From the NCBI GenBank assembly GCA_002314715.1, contig DCGY01000009.1, positions 1-35,445 of the forward strand: a stretch of 35,445 nucleotides of DNA, read 5' to 3'. A model generated the notes under the pieces. It had not been told where the DNA came from and made no database searches. It worked only from the letters and a program-made list of their open reading frames with translations. The first letter of the stretch is position 1. Each line of letters opens with the position of its first letter. Both the position numbers and the translations under genes were made by a program. Source of the DNA: Lachnospiraceae bacterium UBA1766 (GTDB taxonomy: Bacteria > Bacillota > Clostridia > Lachnospirales > Lachnospiraceae). Below are positions 8,346 to 14,894 of the stretch, in pieces.

Positions 8346-9008
8346 ATGACAGATAAGGTAATTGAAAACAATCAGGTAACGGTGATGGGGGAGGTGGTAA
8401 GCGACTTTACCTTTAGCCATGAAATCTTTGGAGAAGGCTTTTATATGATTGATGTAAAAGTGAAAAGACTAAGCGACAGTTTTGACATTATTCCGATTAT
8501 GATGTCGGATCGGCTACTGGATGTTACACAACGCTATATAGGGGAATATATTTGTGTGAGTGGCCAGTTTCGTTCCTACAATCGACATGATGAAAAGAAA
8601 AACAGATTGGTGTTATCGGTGTTCGCCAGAGAGGTAGAGTTCGTGGATGACCTTGAGGACAGTGCCAGGACTAACCAGATATTTCTCGACGGATATATAT
8701 GCAAGGAGCCTATTTATCGAAAAACGCCGCTTGGAAGAGAAATTGCTGATGTCCTATTGGCTGTAAACAGGCCCTATGGAAAGTCGGACTATATTCCCTG
8801 TATCTGCTGGGGTAGAAATGCCAGATATGCCAGTGGTTTTCGTGTTGGGGAAAGATGTGCCATTTGGGGTAGAATTCAAAGCAGAGAGTATTTAAAGAAA
8901 GTAAATGAGGAATGCGCAGAAAAAAGAGTCGCATTTGAAGTATCCGTCAGCAAACTGGAAATTCTGGAGGAGGAAATCTATGAAAAAACACCGGAATATA
9001 GTGTTTAA
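8346..9008 (+). CDS. tandem OB-fold, SSB-like protein
   Basis: The 220-residue protein seems to hold two single-strand-DNA-binding-type OB folds. The first is at about residues 8-95 (NQVTVMGEVVSDFTFSHE, then VSGQFRSYN), the second at about 106-205 (NQIFLDGYICKEPIYRKTPL, IADVLLAVNRPYGKSDYIPC, CICWGRNA, CAIWGRIQSREY). The second resembles SSB in its 'replacement at a strand plus functional surface' pattern, while the first is more divergent. There is no acidic SSB-type C-terminal tail, and the protein is longer than ordinary SSB (about 150). The ATG has GAAGGGAG (8331-8338) upstream. Its stop lies three bases before the next promoter. Binding to single-stranded DNA is inferred; it could instead be a PriB-like or accessory OB protein. 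Confidence 0.65.
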   Translation: MTDKVIENNQVTVMGEVVSDFTFSHEIFGEGFYMIDVKVKRLSDSFDIIPIMMSDRLLDVTQRYIGEYICVSGQFRSYNRHDEKKNRLVLSVFAREVEFVDDLEDSARTNQIFLDGYICKEPIYRKTPLGREIADVLLAVNRPYGKSDYIPCICWGRNARYASGFRVGERCAIWGRIQSREYLKKVNEECAEKRVAFEVSVSKLEILEEEIYEKTPEYSV

Positions 9009-9011
9009 GAG

Positions 9012-9040
9012 TTGACAGTTCGAAATAGGAATGCTATCAT
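9012..9040 (+). promoter_or_regulatory. sigma-A promoter of the lysine riboswitch-dapAB unit
   Basis: TTGACA (9012-9017) is followed after 17 bases by TATCAT (9035-9040), with an extended -10 TG at 9032-9033. Predicted start is near 9047, immediately before the riboswitch. Confidence 0.85.
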
Positions 9041-9050
9041 ACTAGTCAAA

Positions 9051-9222
9051 GAAAGATAGAGGTTGCGTTTTTCATCAGTAAATAATCGGATGTGGCAGAC
9101 ACAGGAGAAGATGATGGAAAGGGGAAAACGCCGAAAGATGGAATATTCTGTGTATTTTATCTTGGGCATACGGTTAAGAATCGTATGACTGTCACTTGGA
9201 AGCAAGTGGGGAGCTATCGCGT
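9051..9222 (+). ncRNA. lysine riboswitch (L box)
   Basis: The segment carries the conserved L-box elements in order: GATAGAGGTTGCG (P1 and core, from 9055), GGAAAGGGGAAAACGCCGAA (from about 9116), CTTGGGCATACGG (P4/P5 area) and the closing GTCACTTGGAAGCAAGTGG then GGAGCTATC. GATAG (9055-9059) pairs with CTATC (9214-9218) as P1. It lies between a promoter and dapA, whose product makes lysine precursor, and is followed by a terminator at 9248, so lysine binding should stop transcription. Confidence 0.93.
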
Positions 9223-9247
9223 GGATACAGAGTATGTTTGTATTATC

Positions 9248-9276
9248 CGCCAGCGCCCTATGCGCTGGCGTTTCTT
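9248..9276 (+). terminator. riboswitch-controlled terminator before dapA
   Basis: Perfect nine-base arms CGCCAGCGC (9248-9256) and GCGCTGGCG (9262-9270) enclose CCTAT and are followed by TTTCTT. This is the expression platform of the lysine riboswitch. Confidence 0.88.
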
Positions 9277-9327
9277 ATGAAAAAATGTTTGCATCAGAAG
9301 AAAACGGATGCAGAAACGGAGGAAAAA

Positions 9328-10212
9328 ATGTCAATTTTTACAGGCGCAGGTGTAGCTATTGTTACTCCCATGAAAGCAAATGGTGAGGTGGATTACGAAA
9401 GTTTCAGAAAGCTGATTGAATTTCAGATTCAGGGAGGTACCGATGCGATTATCGTATGTGGTACCACAGGTGAGGCTTCTACATTAACCCATGAAGAGCA
9501 TTTGGATGTGATTAAGTATTGTGTGGAGGTAGTAGCAAAGAGAATTCCCGTTATTGCCGGAACCGGTTCAAATTGCACCGAAACGGCTATTTACCTTTCT
9601 ACAGAGGCAGAAAAGTATGGAGTAGACGGTTTATTGCTGGTTAGTCCTTACTATAATAAAGCTACTCAGAATGGTTTGTATGCGCATTTTAAAGCAATTG
9701 CAAATTCTGTAAAGGTTCCGATTCTTTTGTATAATGTTCCCAGCCGTACCGGTTGCAATATCTTACCTGAGACAATTGTTAGACTTTGCAAGGATGTGGA
9801 GAACATCGTGGGCGTGAAAGAAGCCAGTGGAAATATCAGCCAGATTGCTCATTTGGCAGCTATTTCAGATGGTTGTGTGGATATTTATTCCGGTAATGAC
9901 GATCAGATTGTTCCGATTATGGCCCTTGGCGGATTGGGCGTTATCTCTGTTCTTTCCAATGTGGCTCCCAAGGAAACCCATGAGATTTGTGCGAAGTTCC
10001 TTGCAGGAGATGTAGCCGGCAGCCGTAAAGAGCAGTTGCGTGCCCTGGATTTGGTAAGTGCTTTGTTCTGTGAAGTAAATCCTATTCCTGTTAAGAAAGC
10101 AGTAAACTTGATGGGTATGGAGGCAGGTCCTCTTCGTATGCCTTTAACCGAAATGGAAGAGGCCAATGCAAAGAAACTGGAAGCTGCAATGAAAGCATAC
10201 GGTATTCTTTAA
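9328..10212 (+). CDS. dapA: 4-hydroxy-tetrahydrodipicolinate synthase
   Basis: DapA condenses pyruvate with aspartate semialdehyde, the first dedicated step of diaminopimelate and lysine synthesis. The ATG at 9328 is chosen because GGAGG lies just upstream and the protein then begins MSIFTGAGVAIVTPMKANGE, the family start; longer frames run back through the riboswitch. The 294-residue TIM barrel has GTTGE (45-49), the catalytic Tyr135 in LLYNVPSRTG and the Schiff-base Lys164 in GVKEASGN. It is followed 27 bases later by dapB in one operon under the lysine riboswitch. Confidence 0.97.
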   Translation: MSIFTGAGVAIVTPMKANGEVDYESFRKLIEFQIQGGTDAIIVCGTTGEASTLTHEEHLDVIKYCVEVVAKRIPVIAGTGSNCTETAIYLSTEAEKYGVDGLLLVSPYYNKATQNGLYAHFKAIANSVKVPILLYNVPSRTGCNILPETIVRLCKDVENIVGVKEASGNISQIAHLAAISDGCVDIYSGNDDQIVPIMALGGLGVISVLSNVAPKETHEICAKFLAGDVAGSRKEQLRALDLVSALFCEVNPIPVKKAVNLMGMEAGPLRMPLTEMEEANAKKLEAAMKAYGIL

Positions 10213-10239
10213 TTTACAAACGGAAAAGAGGAAAGAAAG

Positions 10240-11004
10240 ATGACACGAGTAATTATGCGTGGTTGTAACGGTAAAATGGGCCAGATGATTACGGGCCTTC
10301 TTGCAAATGATCCGGACGCGGAAATGGTTGCGGGTGTGGATGTTTTCGATGAAGGGAAAAATAAATATCCCGTATTTCCGGATTTCGCTTCCTTAAATGT
10401 GGAAGCAGATGCATTGATTGATTTTGCCGGTGCCAATAAAATAGATGAAATGCTGAATTACTGTATTGAACATAATTTGCCTTGTGTATTATGTACAACA
10501 GGTCTTAGCGAAGAGCAGCTTGCTATGGTAGCGGAAGCTTCCAAAAAGGTTGCAATTCTCCGTTCGGCAAATATGTCACTGGGAATTAACATGCTGTTAA
10601 AACTGTTAAAAGAAGCTGCAGGTATTCTCGCTCCCGCAGGTTTTGATATTGAAATTGTAGAAAAACATCACAACTTAAAGTTGGATGCGCCCAGCGGAAC
10701 CGCTCTTGCTTTGGCAGATTCCATAAACGAGGAATTTGATCATTCCTACGAGTATGTATATGACAGAAGCCAGAGAAGAGAGAAGCGTCCCGCAAAGGAA
10801 ATCGGTATCAGTGCGGTTCGTGGTGGTACAATTGTAGGCGACCATGATGTGATTTTTGCCGGAGCAGATGAAGTGATTACCTTCTCTCACACAGCATATT
10901 CCAAGGCCGTATTTGGAAAAGGTGCCATTCAGGCTGCAAAGTTCCTTGCCGGAAAAGGTCCCGGAATGTACGGTATGGCAGATGTGATTGATGCAACAAT
11001 GTAA
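10240..11004 (+). CDS. dapB: 4-hydroxy-tetrahydrodipicolinate reductase
   Basis: DapB reduces the DapA product with NAD(P)H in the same diaminopimelate/lysine pathway. The 254-residue protein has the dinucleotide-binding GCNGKMG (8-14), the catalytic segment EKHHNLKLDAPSGTA with His143/His144 and Lys147, and RGGTIVGDHDVIFAG and SHTAYSK toward the end. AGAGGAAAG lies upstream of the ATG. It is the last gene of the riboswitch-controlled unit, which ends in a clear terminator. It is a little shorter than E. coli DapB, as usual in Firmicutes. Confidence 0.97.
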   Translation: MTRVIMRGCNGKMGQMITGLLANDPDAEMVAGVDVFDEGKNKYPVFPDFASLNVEADALIDFAGANKIDEMLNYCIEHNLPCVLCTTGLSEEQLAMVAEASKKVAILRSANMSLGINMLLKLLKEAAGILAPAGFDIEIVEKHHNLKLDAPSGTALALADSINEEFDHSYEYVYDRSQRREKRPAKEIGISAVRGGTIVGDHDVIFAGADEVITFSHTAYSKAVFGKGAIQAAKFLAGKGPGMYGMADVIDATM

Positions 11005-11015
11005 ACCGTTATGTA

Positions 11016-11043
11016 AAAAGGTCGCCCGGTGGCGACCTTTTTT
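11016..11043 (+). terminator. dapAB terminator
   Basis: AAAAGGTCGCC (11016-11026), loop CGGT, GGCGACCTTTT (11031-11041), then more T to 11043. Confidence 0.92.
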
Positions 11044-11076
11044 CTGTATGGGAAATTGCTTCCCATACAGAAAAAA
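11038..11076 (-). terminator. terminator of the minus-strand lipoprotein gene
   Basis: Perfect 17-base inverted arms (11038-11054 and 11060-11076, core CTGTATGGGAA/TTCCCATACAG) enclose five bases. The arms end in T/A runs, so it can work both ways. It overlaps the T-run of the dapAB terminator. Confidence 0.82.
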
Positions 11077-11101
11077 CGCTCCGCTATGGATGCGACAGTT
11101 C

Positions 11102-11440
11102 TTATTTCCTTCTGTTTGTACCGGTAGAGGTATGGTTGGTAACATCATTCACGATACTTTCCATAGCATCGCCGGCGTCGTCTACTACACTTGGTATGAT
11201 TCCCTCGGTGCTTTCATAGGTAGTATCATGTGACGATTCATAGGTGGTATCCACGCTTCCGGGGGTTCCCTGATTGTCCCAGGTGCTTTCTACTTCCACA
11301 GAGGGTAGGGGGTTAGGAGTATAAGTGCTCTCCGAGGAAAGCTGATTAAGATCGTCCTGTGTGGGCGCCCCGCAGGCACAAAAGGAACAAACCAAAGCAA
11401 GAGATACAACAAGAAACAGACCTTTTTTCAAGATTTTCAT
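11102..11440 (-). CDS. small Ser/Thr-rich lipoprotein of unknown function
   Basis: I start at the ATG at 11440, which has GAGGGA five bases upstream on the minus strand. The 112-residue product begins MKILKKGLFLVVSLALVCS and has a lipoprotein signal peptide with a cysteine-rich lipobox region (CSFCACG); the second or third cysteine would be the lipidated one. The mature part is a low-complexity, Ser/Thr/Glu-rich tail (TYESSHDTTYESTEG contains a short repeat) ending in NRRK. No catalytic motif is visible. It is probably an exported, membrane-anchored protein, with no functional clue from the neighbours, which are on the opposite strand. Confidence 0.7.
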   Translation of the reverse strand: MKILKKGLFLVVSLALVCSFCACGAPTQDDLNQLSSESTYTPNPLPSVEVESTWDNQGTPGSVDTTYESSHDTTYESTEGIIPSVVDDAGDAMESIVNDVTNHTSTGTNRRK

Positions 11441-11568
11441 AAATCCCTCATTTCTGCGCATTTTTGATTTCGGCTTTTTTCTGCGCTGTATAAGCCTTGT
11501 GTTTAGTTTGTACAGAAACCGCAGACTTATGCATCCTTTATATGTGACTATCTTTTAGAAGAAGAACA

Positions 11569-11577
11569 TGATATAAT
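11569..11577 (+). promoter_or_regulatory. extended -10 promoter of hisA
   Basis: TGATATAAT is a perfect extended -10 (TG at 11569-11570, TATAAT at 11572-11577). The -35 at the right distance (TATCTT, 11549-11554) is poor, as is common with extended -10 promoters. Predicted start is near 11584. Confidence 0.6.
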
Positions 11578-11612
11578 TGATACAAATCAGTAATGGTTAG
11601 AAGGAGAACAGA

Positions 11613-12389
11613 ATGGAATTCAGACCTTGTATTGATATCCATAACGGAAAAGTAAAGCAAATCGTAGGTTCCAGCTTAAAAGATCGGGATAATGCGGCGA
11701 TTGATAATTTCGTAGCACAGGAAGGCGGAGACTATTTTGCCAATTTATATAAAAATGCCGGTATTAAAGGCGGACACATTATTTTGTTGAATCCGGTGGG
11801 AAGTGAATATTATGAAGCAGATTGTGAACAGGCATTTCTGGCATTAAAGGCATATCCGCAAGGACTGCAAATCGGTGGCGGAATTACCGCCTTGAATGCT
11901 AAGCGATTTTTGGATGCAGGGGCCAGTCATGTGATTGTGACTTCTTATGTGTTTCAGAACGGAAAAATACAATATGATCGATTGAACGAATTGAAAGACA
12001 CCGTAGGAAAAGAACGATTGGTATTGGATATGAGCTGTAAGCGAGTGGGGGATGCGTATTATGTGGTAACCGACCGTTGGCAGAAATTGACAAATGAGAA
12101 GATGGATATTTCGCTTTTAAATAAACTGGAGCAATATTGTGATGAATTTTTGATTCACGCAGTAGATGTGGAGGGGCAGTGCCACGGAATTGAGGAAACC
12201 CTGATAGAGCAAATCGGTGATTATGTTGGGAATCCAATCACTTATGCCGGAGGTGTTCGAAGTTACGAGGATGTTTGGCTGTTAAAGCGGATTGGCCAAG
12301 GGCGTATGAATGTGACGGTGGGCAGTGCGCTGGATTTGTTCGGTGGGCCTTTGAAATACATGGAAATACATAAAATATGTAAGGAATAA
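11613..12389 (+). CDS. hisA: HisA-type isomerase, eukaryotic-type subfamily (histidine biosynthesis)
   Basis: HisA isomerises ProFAR to PRFAR, the fourth step of histidine synthesis. This 258-residue TIM barrel resembles the yeast His6/plant subfamily rather than ordinary bacterial HisA. From memory of the family I recognise FRPCIDIHNGKVKQIVGSSL, LQIGGGITALNAKRFLDAGA, HVIVTSYVFQNGKI, FLIHAVDVEGQCHGIEETL, YAGGVRSYEDV and GSALDLFGG. The catalytic Asp of CIDIHNG and the second Asp in LVLDMSCKR are present. It has its own promoter, AAGGAG before the ATG and its own terminator, and no other his gene is near, whereas bacterial hisA normally sits in a his operon. Function is confidently inferred; the subfamily assignment rests on these motifs. 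Confidence 0.9.
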   Translation: MEFRPCIDIHNGKVKQIVGSSLKDRDNAAIDNFVAQEGGDYFANLYKNAGIKGGHIILLNPVGSEYYEADCEQAFLALKAYPQGLQIGGGITALNAKRFLDAGASHVIVTSYVFQNGKIQYDRLNELKDTVGKERLVLDMSCKRVGDAYYVVTDRWQKLTNEKMDISLLNKLEQYCDEFLIHAVDVEGQCHGIEETLIEQIGDYVGNPITYAGGVRSYEDVWLLKRIGQGRMNVTVGSALDLFGGPLKYMEIHKICKE

Positions 12390-12391
12390 AG

Positions 12392-12437
12392 AAAAGGACG
12401 TTTCTTGTGGCTGAGTGCCGGAAGAAAGGTCCTTTTT
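12392..12437 (+). terminator. hisA terminator
   Basis: AAAAGGAC (12392-12399) pairs with GTCCTTTT (12429-12436); inside, TTTCTT also pairs with AAGAAA. The 3' side ends in five T. Confidence 0.8.
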
Positions 12438-12450
12438 ATTCTTTACTTCT

Positions 12451-13200
12451 CTAAAACACATAAATAGCTAACAGAGAAAGAACGAGCATATGGATTGGAT
12501 AAAACAGGTAAAAAGCGTATTGAACGGTTTTGGTGTGATAGCCCTGCTCCCCGTTATACAACCAAATCGGAATGAGGGATAGGATGGCTAAGCCCTGTTG
12601 TGGTATTTCCATAGACATCGAGAGAATATTCACATCAATCATCATGCCTCGAAACAGTACCCAATGAATCAGAAACATACCGAAAAGTTGTATTGTTTTT
12701 TTCCATAAAGCCTTGCCACGGAAAAAGTAGAAGAGCATTACCGTCAGGAAACCATGAATTCCGTAGTCAACAAAGAGAATAAAGCTTAAGAGAAAACCTA
12801 AAAGAAAAATCGGACCCCAGAATAAAACATAGAATTTGGGATGCTTTGCTTTTGCCTTTTGGAAAAGTGCCAGTGTTCCCAGGGCAATCAAAAATGTAAA
12901 CATAACATTTTGGTGAAATGGATAGATTATCCCGCCGGCATACATGAGGTTGAAGGGGATTTCCGAAAGAATTGCTCCAATCAAAAGCCGCAATAGGTAT
13001 TTTTTGATATTTTTGGTATGGTGAAAACCTTCCACAAGTAAAAAGGCAAAGATTGGAAAGGCCAAACGTCCAAAGTTTGTAAGCCAACTGTTTGCAGGAA
13101 TAATGGTAGCCCATAAATGATCGCAAAGCATGATTGCCATGGCTAGGAGATGGAGATAGAAGGAATTGAAACCAAATTGAAATGTTTTGTCTTGTACCAT
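12451..13200 (-). CDS. TraX-like multispanning membrane protein
   Basis: The 249-residue protein starts at the ATG at 13200, supported by AAGGAAGG upstream on the minus strand; a longer frame from 13248 adds a basic, non-family extension. It has about eight hydrophobic segments and the features of the TraX family (PF05857): FNSFYLHLLAMAIMLCDHLW, GRLAFPIFAFLLVEGFHHT, KYLLRLLIGAILSEIPFNL and YPIHMLVLSLLAIYVF at the end. TraX of the F plasmid acetylates pilin, but chromosomal Firmicute members occur without conjugation genes, as here, and are acyltransferase-like proteins of unknown substrate. It lies upstream of nothing else on its strand and 117 bases after cspA. Confidence 0.82.
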   Translation of the reverse strand: MVQDKTFQFGFNSFYLHLLAMAIMLCDHLWATIIPANSWLTNFGRLAFPIFAFLLVEGFHHTKNIKKYLLRLLIGAILSEIPFNLMYAGGIIYPFHQNVMFTFLIALGTLALFQKAKAKHPKFYVLFWGPIFLLGFLLSFILFVDYGIHGFLTVMLFYFFRGKALWKKTIQLFGMFLIHWVLFRGMMIDVNILSMSMEIPQQGLAILSLIPIWLYNGEQGYHTKTVQYAFYLFYPIHMLVLSLLAIYVF

Positions 13201-13271
13201 AAATACCTTCCTTTTTTTCTTGATGTGTATATTGTATCGAAAAGGCAAAGGGATTGCAAGAATAAGGCATG

Positions 13272-13300
13272 AAAAAAGGACGCTTGGAAAAGCGTCCTTT
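13272..13300 (-). terminator. cold-shock gene terminator
   Basis: On the minus strand AAAGGACGCT (13300-13291) pairs with AGCGTCCTTT (13284-13275) around six bases and is followed by further T (13274-13272). Confidence 0.88.
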
Positions 13301-13316
13301 GTAATGTATGGTCTGA

Positions 13317-13517
13317 TTACAGCTTTGTAACGTTAACAGCCTGAGGTCCCTTTGCACCATCAATTACCTCAAACTCAACAGCTGCGCCTTCTTCTAAGGT
13401 CTTGTAACCTTCCATCTTGAGACCAGAGAAGTGTACGAAAACGTCTTTGCCATTCTCGTCAGAGATAAATCCGTAACCCTTCTGATTGTTGAACCACTTT
13501 ACTGTACCTTTGTTCAT
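13317..13517 (-). CDS. cold-shock protein, CspA family
   Basis: This is a complete 66-residue cold-shock-domain protein, an RNA chaperone of the cytoplasm. RNP1 is KGYGFIS and RNP2 is VFVHFS; the start NKGTVKWFN and the end GPQAVNVTKL are standard. The ribosome binding site GGAGG precedes the ATG. A promoter at 13583-13611 gives a leader of about 58 bases with a hairpin near its 5' end. Codon use is biased to codons typical of highly expressed genes. Which paralogue (CspA, B, C, D) it corresponds to cannot be decided. Confidence 0.96.
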   Translation of the reverse strand: MNKGTVKWFNNQKGYGFISDENGKDVFVHFSGLKMEGYKTLEEGAAVEFEVIDGAKGPQAVNVTKL

Positions 13518-13550
13518 TTTAGAAATCCTCCAAAAAAATGTGAAATATGT

Positions 13551-13566
13551 TACCGCATCAGCGGTA
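13551..13566 (-). other. hairpin in the cold-shock gene leader
   Basis: TACCGC (13551-13556) and GCGGTA (13561-13566) are perfect inverted arms around four bases, close to the predicted 5' end of the cold-shock transcript. It may stabilise the message or act in cold-dependent folding; that is inference. Confidence 0.5.
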
Positions 13567-13582
13567 TAATTTATACTTCATT

Positions 13583-13611
13583 AGAATATCACAAACACGA
13601 AAAAAAGTAAA
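13583..13611 (-). promoter_or_regulatory. promoter of the cold-shock gene
   Basis: On the minus strand TTTACT (complement of 13606-13611) and TATTCT (complement of 13583-13588) are 17 bases apart, with an extended -10 TG. Confidence 0.65.
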
Positions 13612-13630
13612 GTATTCCTGAAAAAAATAC

Positions 13631-13659
13631 TTGCGATGAAATCCATTTCGTGATAATGT
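13631..13659 (+). promoter_or_regulatory. possible promoter and operator-like repeat before the PTS IIC gene
   Basis: TTGCGA (13631-13636), 17 bases, and TAATGT (13654-13659) with an extended -10 TG. Just downstream, TGACAA (13669-13674) and TTGTCA (13685-13690) form an inverted repeat with ten bases between, a possible operator in the leader. Confidence 0.4.
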
Positions 13660-13708
13660 TTATGCAACTGACAAGACAGTGGATTTGTCAATGTAAAGGA
13701 GAGAGAAA

Positions 13709-14758
13709 ATGGATAAAATCAAAAAGTGGTTAAACGAGATTTTTATTGATGGATTAAGCGGTATGGCACTTGGTTTGTTTTCAACTTTAATTATCGGTAC
13801 CATTATTTCGCAGATTGGTACGCTGATAGGCGGAGAAGTCGGACAATATATCGTAGCCATCAGTAATGTGGCCAAAACCTTAACCGGAGCAGGTATTGGT
13901 GTAGGCGTGGCATGTAAATTTAAGGAAGGCCCCTTGGTAACCGTATCCGCGGCAGTGACCGGTATGATTGGTGCTTTCCCGAAAGTAGTCGCAATGGAAG
14001 CGTTTGCCCTTGGTAAACCGGGAGAGCCTTTGGGCGCATTTATCGCCGCATTGGTTGCGATTAAAATCGGCAGACTGGTTGCAGGAAAGACCAAGGTAGA
14101 TATTATTGTAACTCCTTTCCTATCCATAGTAGCAGGTGCAATTGTAGGCTTTATTGCAGGACCGCCCATTACCTCTTTTATGGGATGGCTTGGTACTTTG
14201 GTTAATATTAACGTTGAACAGCATCCTGTTGTGGGAGGTATTGTTGTTTCTGTTCTTATGGGTATGATTCTTACTTTGCCCATCAGTTCTGCGGCAATTG
14301 GAATTTCCATGAGTATTTCCGGTTTGGCCGCAGGCGCTGCTACCATTGGCTGCTGCTGTAATATGGTAGGCTTTGCGGTTGCAAGCTACAGAGAGAACAA
14401 GATGGGTGGATTGATTGCACAGGGTGTAGGTACTTCTATGCTTCAGGTGCCCAATATTGTGAAGAAACCGGTGATTTGGCTGCCTGCGATTCTATCCAGT
14501 GCAATTTTAGGTCCGATTGCTTCTGCGGTTCTTCATATGACCAGCACACCGGTTGGTTCCGGTATGGGTTCTGCAGGTTTTGTAGGACAGATTGCCGCAT
14601 ATGGTTCTATGACCGGAGAGGGAATGAGTGCCGGAATGGCAATTCTTCTTATTGTTGTTATGCATTTCCTTTTACCGGCTGTAATCACGTTGATTATTTC
14701 CGAAGTAATGCGTAAAGTTGGATGGATTAAGTCCGGTGATATGGCTTTAAAGGTTTAA
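13709..14758 (+). CDS. PTS sugar transporter subunit IIC, PfoR-like
   Basis: The 349-residue protein is almost entirely hydrophobic, with roughly ten membrane segments, and matches the PTS_EIIC_2 family (PF13303), which includes PfoR of Clostridium perfringens. Recognisable parts are the start DGLSGMALGLFSTLIIGTII, TGAGIGVGVACKFKEGPLV, GKTKVDIIVTPFLSI, TLPISSAAIGISMSISGLAA and GCCCNMVGFAVASY. AAAGGAG precedes the ATG. No EIIA, EIIB or HPr gene is near, so it is an orphan; it may use components encoded elsewhere or be a transporter or regulator that no longer phosphorylates. Substrate unknown. Confidence 0.83.
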   Translation: MDKIKKWLNEIFIDGLSGMALGLFSTLIIGTIISQIGTLIGGEVGQYIVAISNVAKTLTGAGIGVGVACKFKEGPLVTVSAAVTGMIGAFPKVVAMEAFALGKPGEPLGAFIAALVAIKIGRLVAGKTKVDIIVTPFLSIVAGAIVGFIAGPPITSFMGWLGTLVNINVEQHPVVGGIVVSVLMGMILTLPISSAAIGISMSISGLAAGAATIGCCCNMVGFAVASYRENKMGGLIAQGVGTSMLQVPNIVKKPVIWLPAILSSAILGPIASAVLHMTSTPVGSGMGSAGFVGQIAAYGSMTGEGMSAGMAILLIVVMHFLLPAVITLIISEVMRKVGWIKSGDMALKV

Positions 14759-14837
14759 ATTGCCTGTTTTTCTTGGTTGATATTACCATTTTTCCTTGAT
14801 TTCATTGGAAGAATGTAACAAAAATAAGGCGCTGTGA

Positions 14838-14866
14838 TTGATGTGAAAAATCACCTGTGGTAAAAT
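14838..14866 (+). promoter_or_regulatory. sigma-A promoter of the LytM-like/TIR operon
   Basis: TTGATG (14838-14843), 17 bases, TAAAAT (14861-14866) with an extended -10 TG at 14858-14859. Predicted start near 14873. The -10 lies inside the loop side of a long inverted repeat described separately. Confidence 0.7.
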
Positions 14867-14894
14867 AGTTTCGTTTACCGGAGGTGATTTTTTT
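14846..14894 (+). terminator. terminator-like hairpin covering the LytM-like gene ribosome binding site
   Basis: AAAAATCACC (14846-14855) pairs with GGTGATTTTT (14883-14892), and inside it GGTAAA (14859-14864) with TTTACC (14874-14879). A run of seven T (14888-14894) ends right before the ATG at 14895. The 3' arm contains the ribosome binding site GGAGGTGA. It can terminate transcripts coming from the PTS IIC gene. Confidence 0.65.

Noticed and set aside
9092..9327. Short frame at 9092-9280 and a longer dapA start at 9196
   Set aside because: Both lie in the lysine riboswitch and its terminator; dapA has a better start at 9328 with GGAGG.
13660..14346. Long minus-strand frame opposite the PTS IIC gene, apparently hydrophobic
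   Set aside because: It mirrors a membrane-protein gene on the plus strand; the plus frame has family motifs and a ribosome binding site, the minus one has neither.
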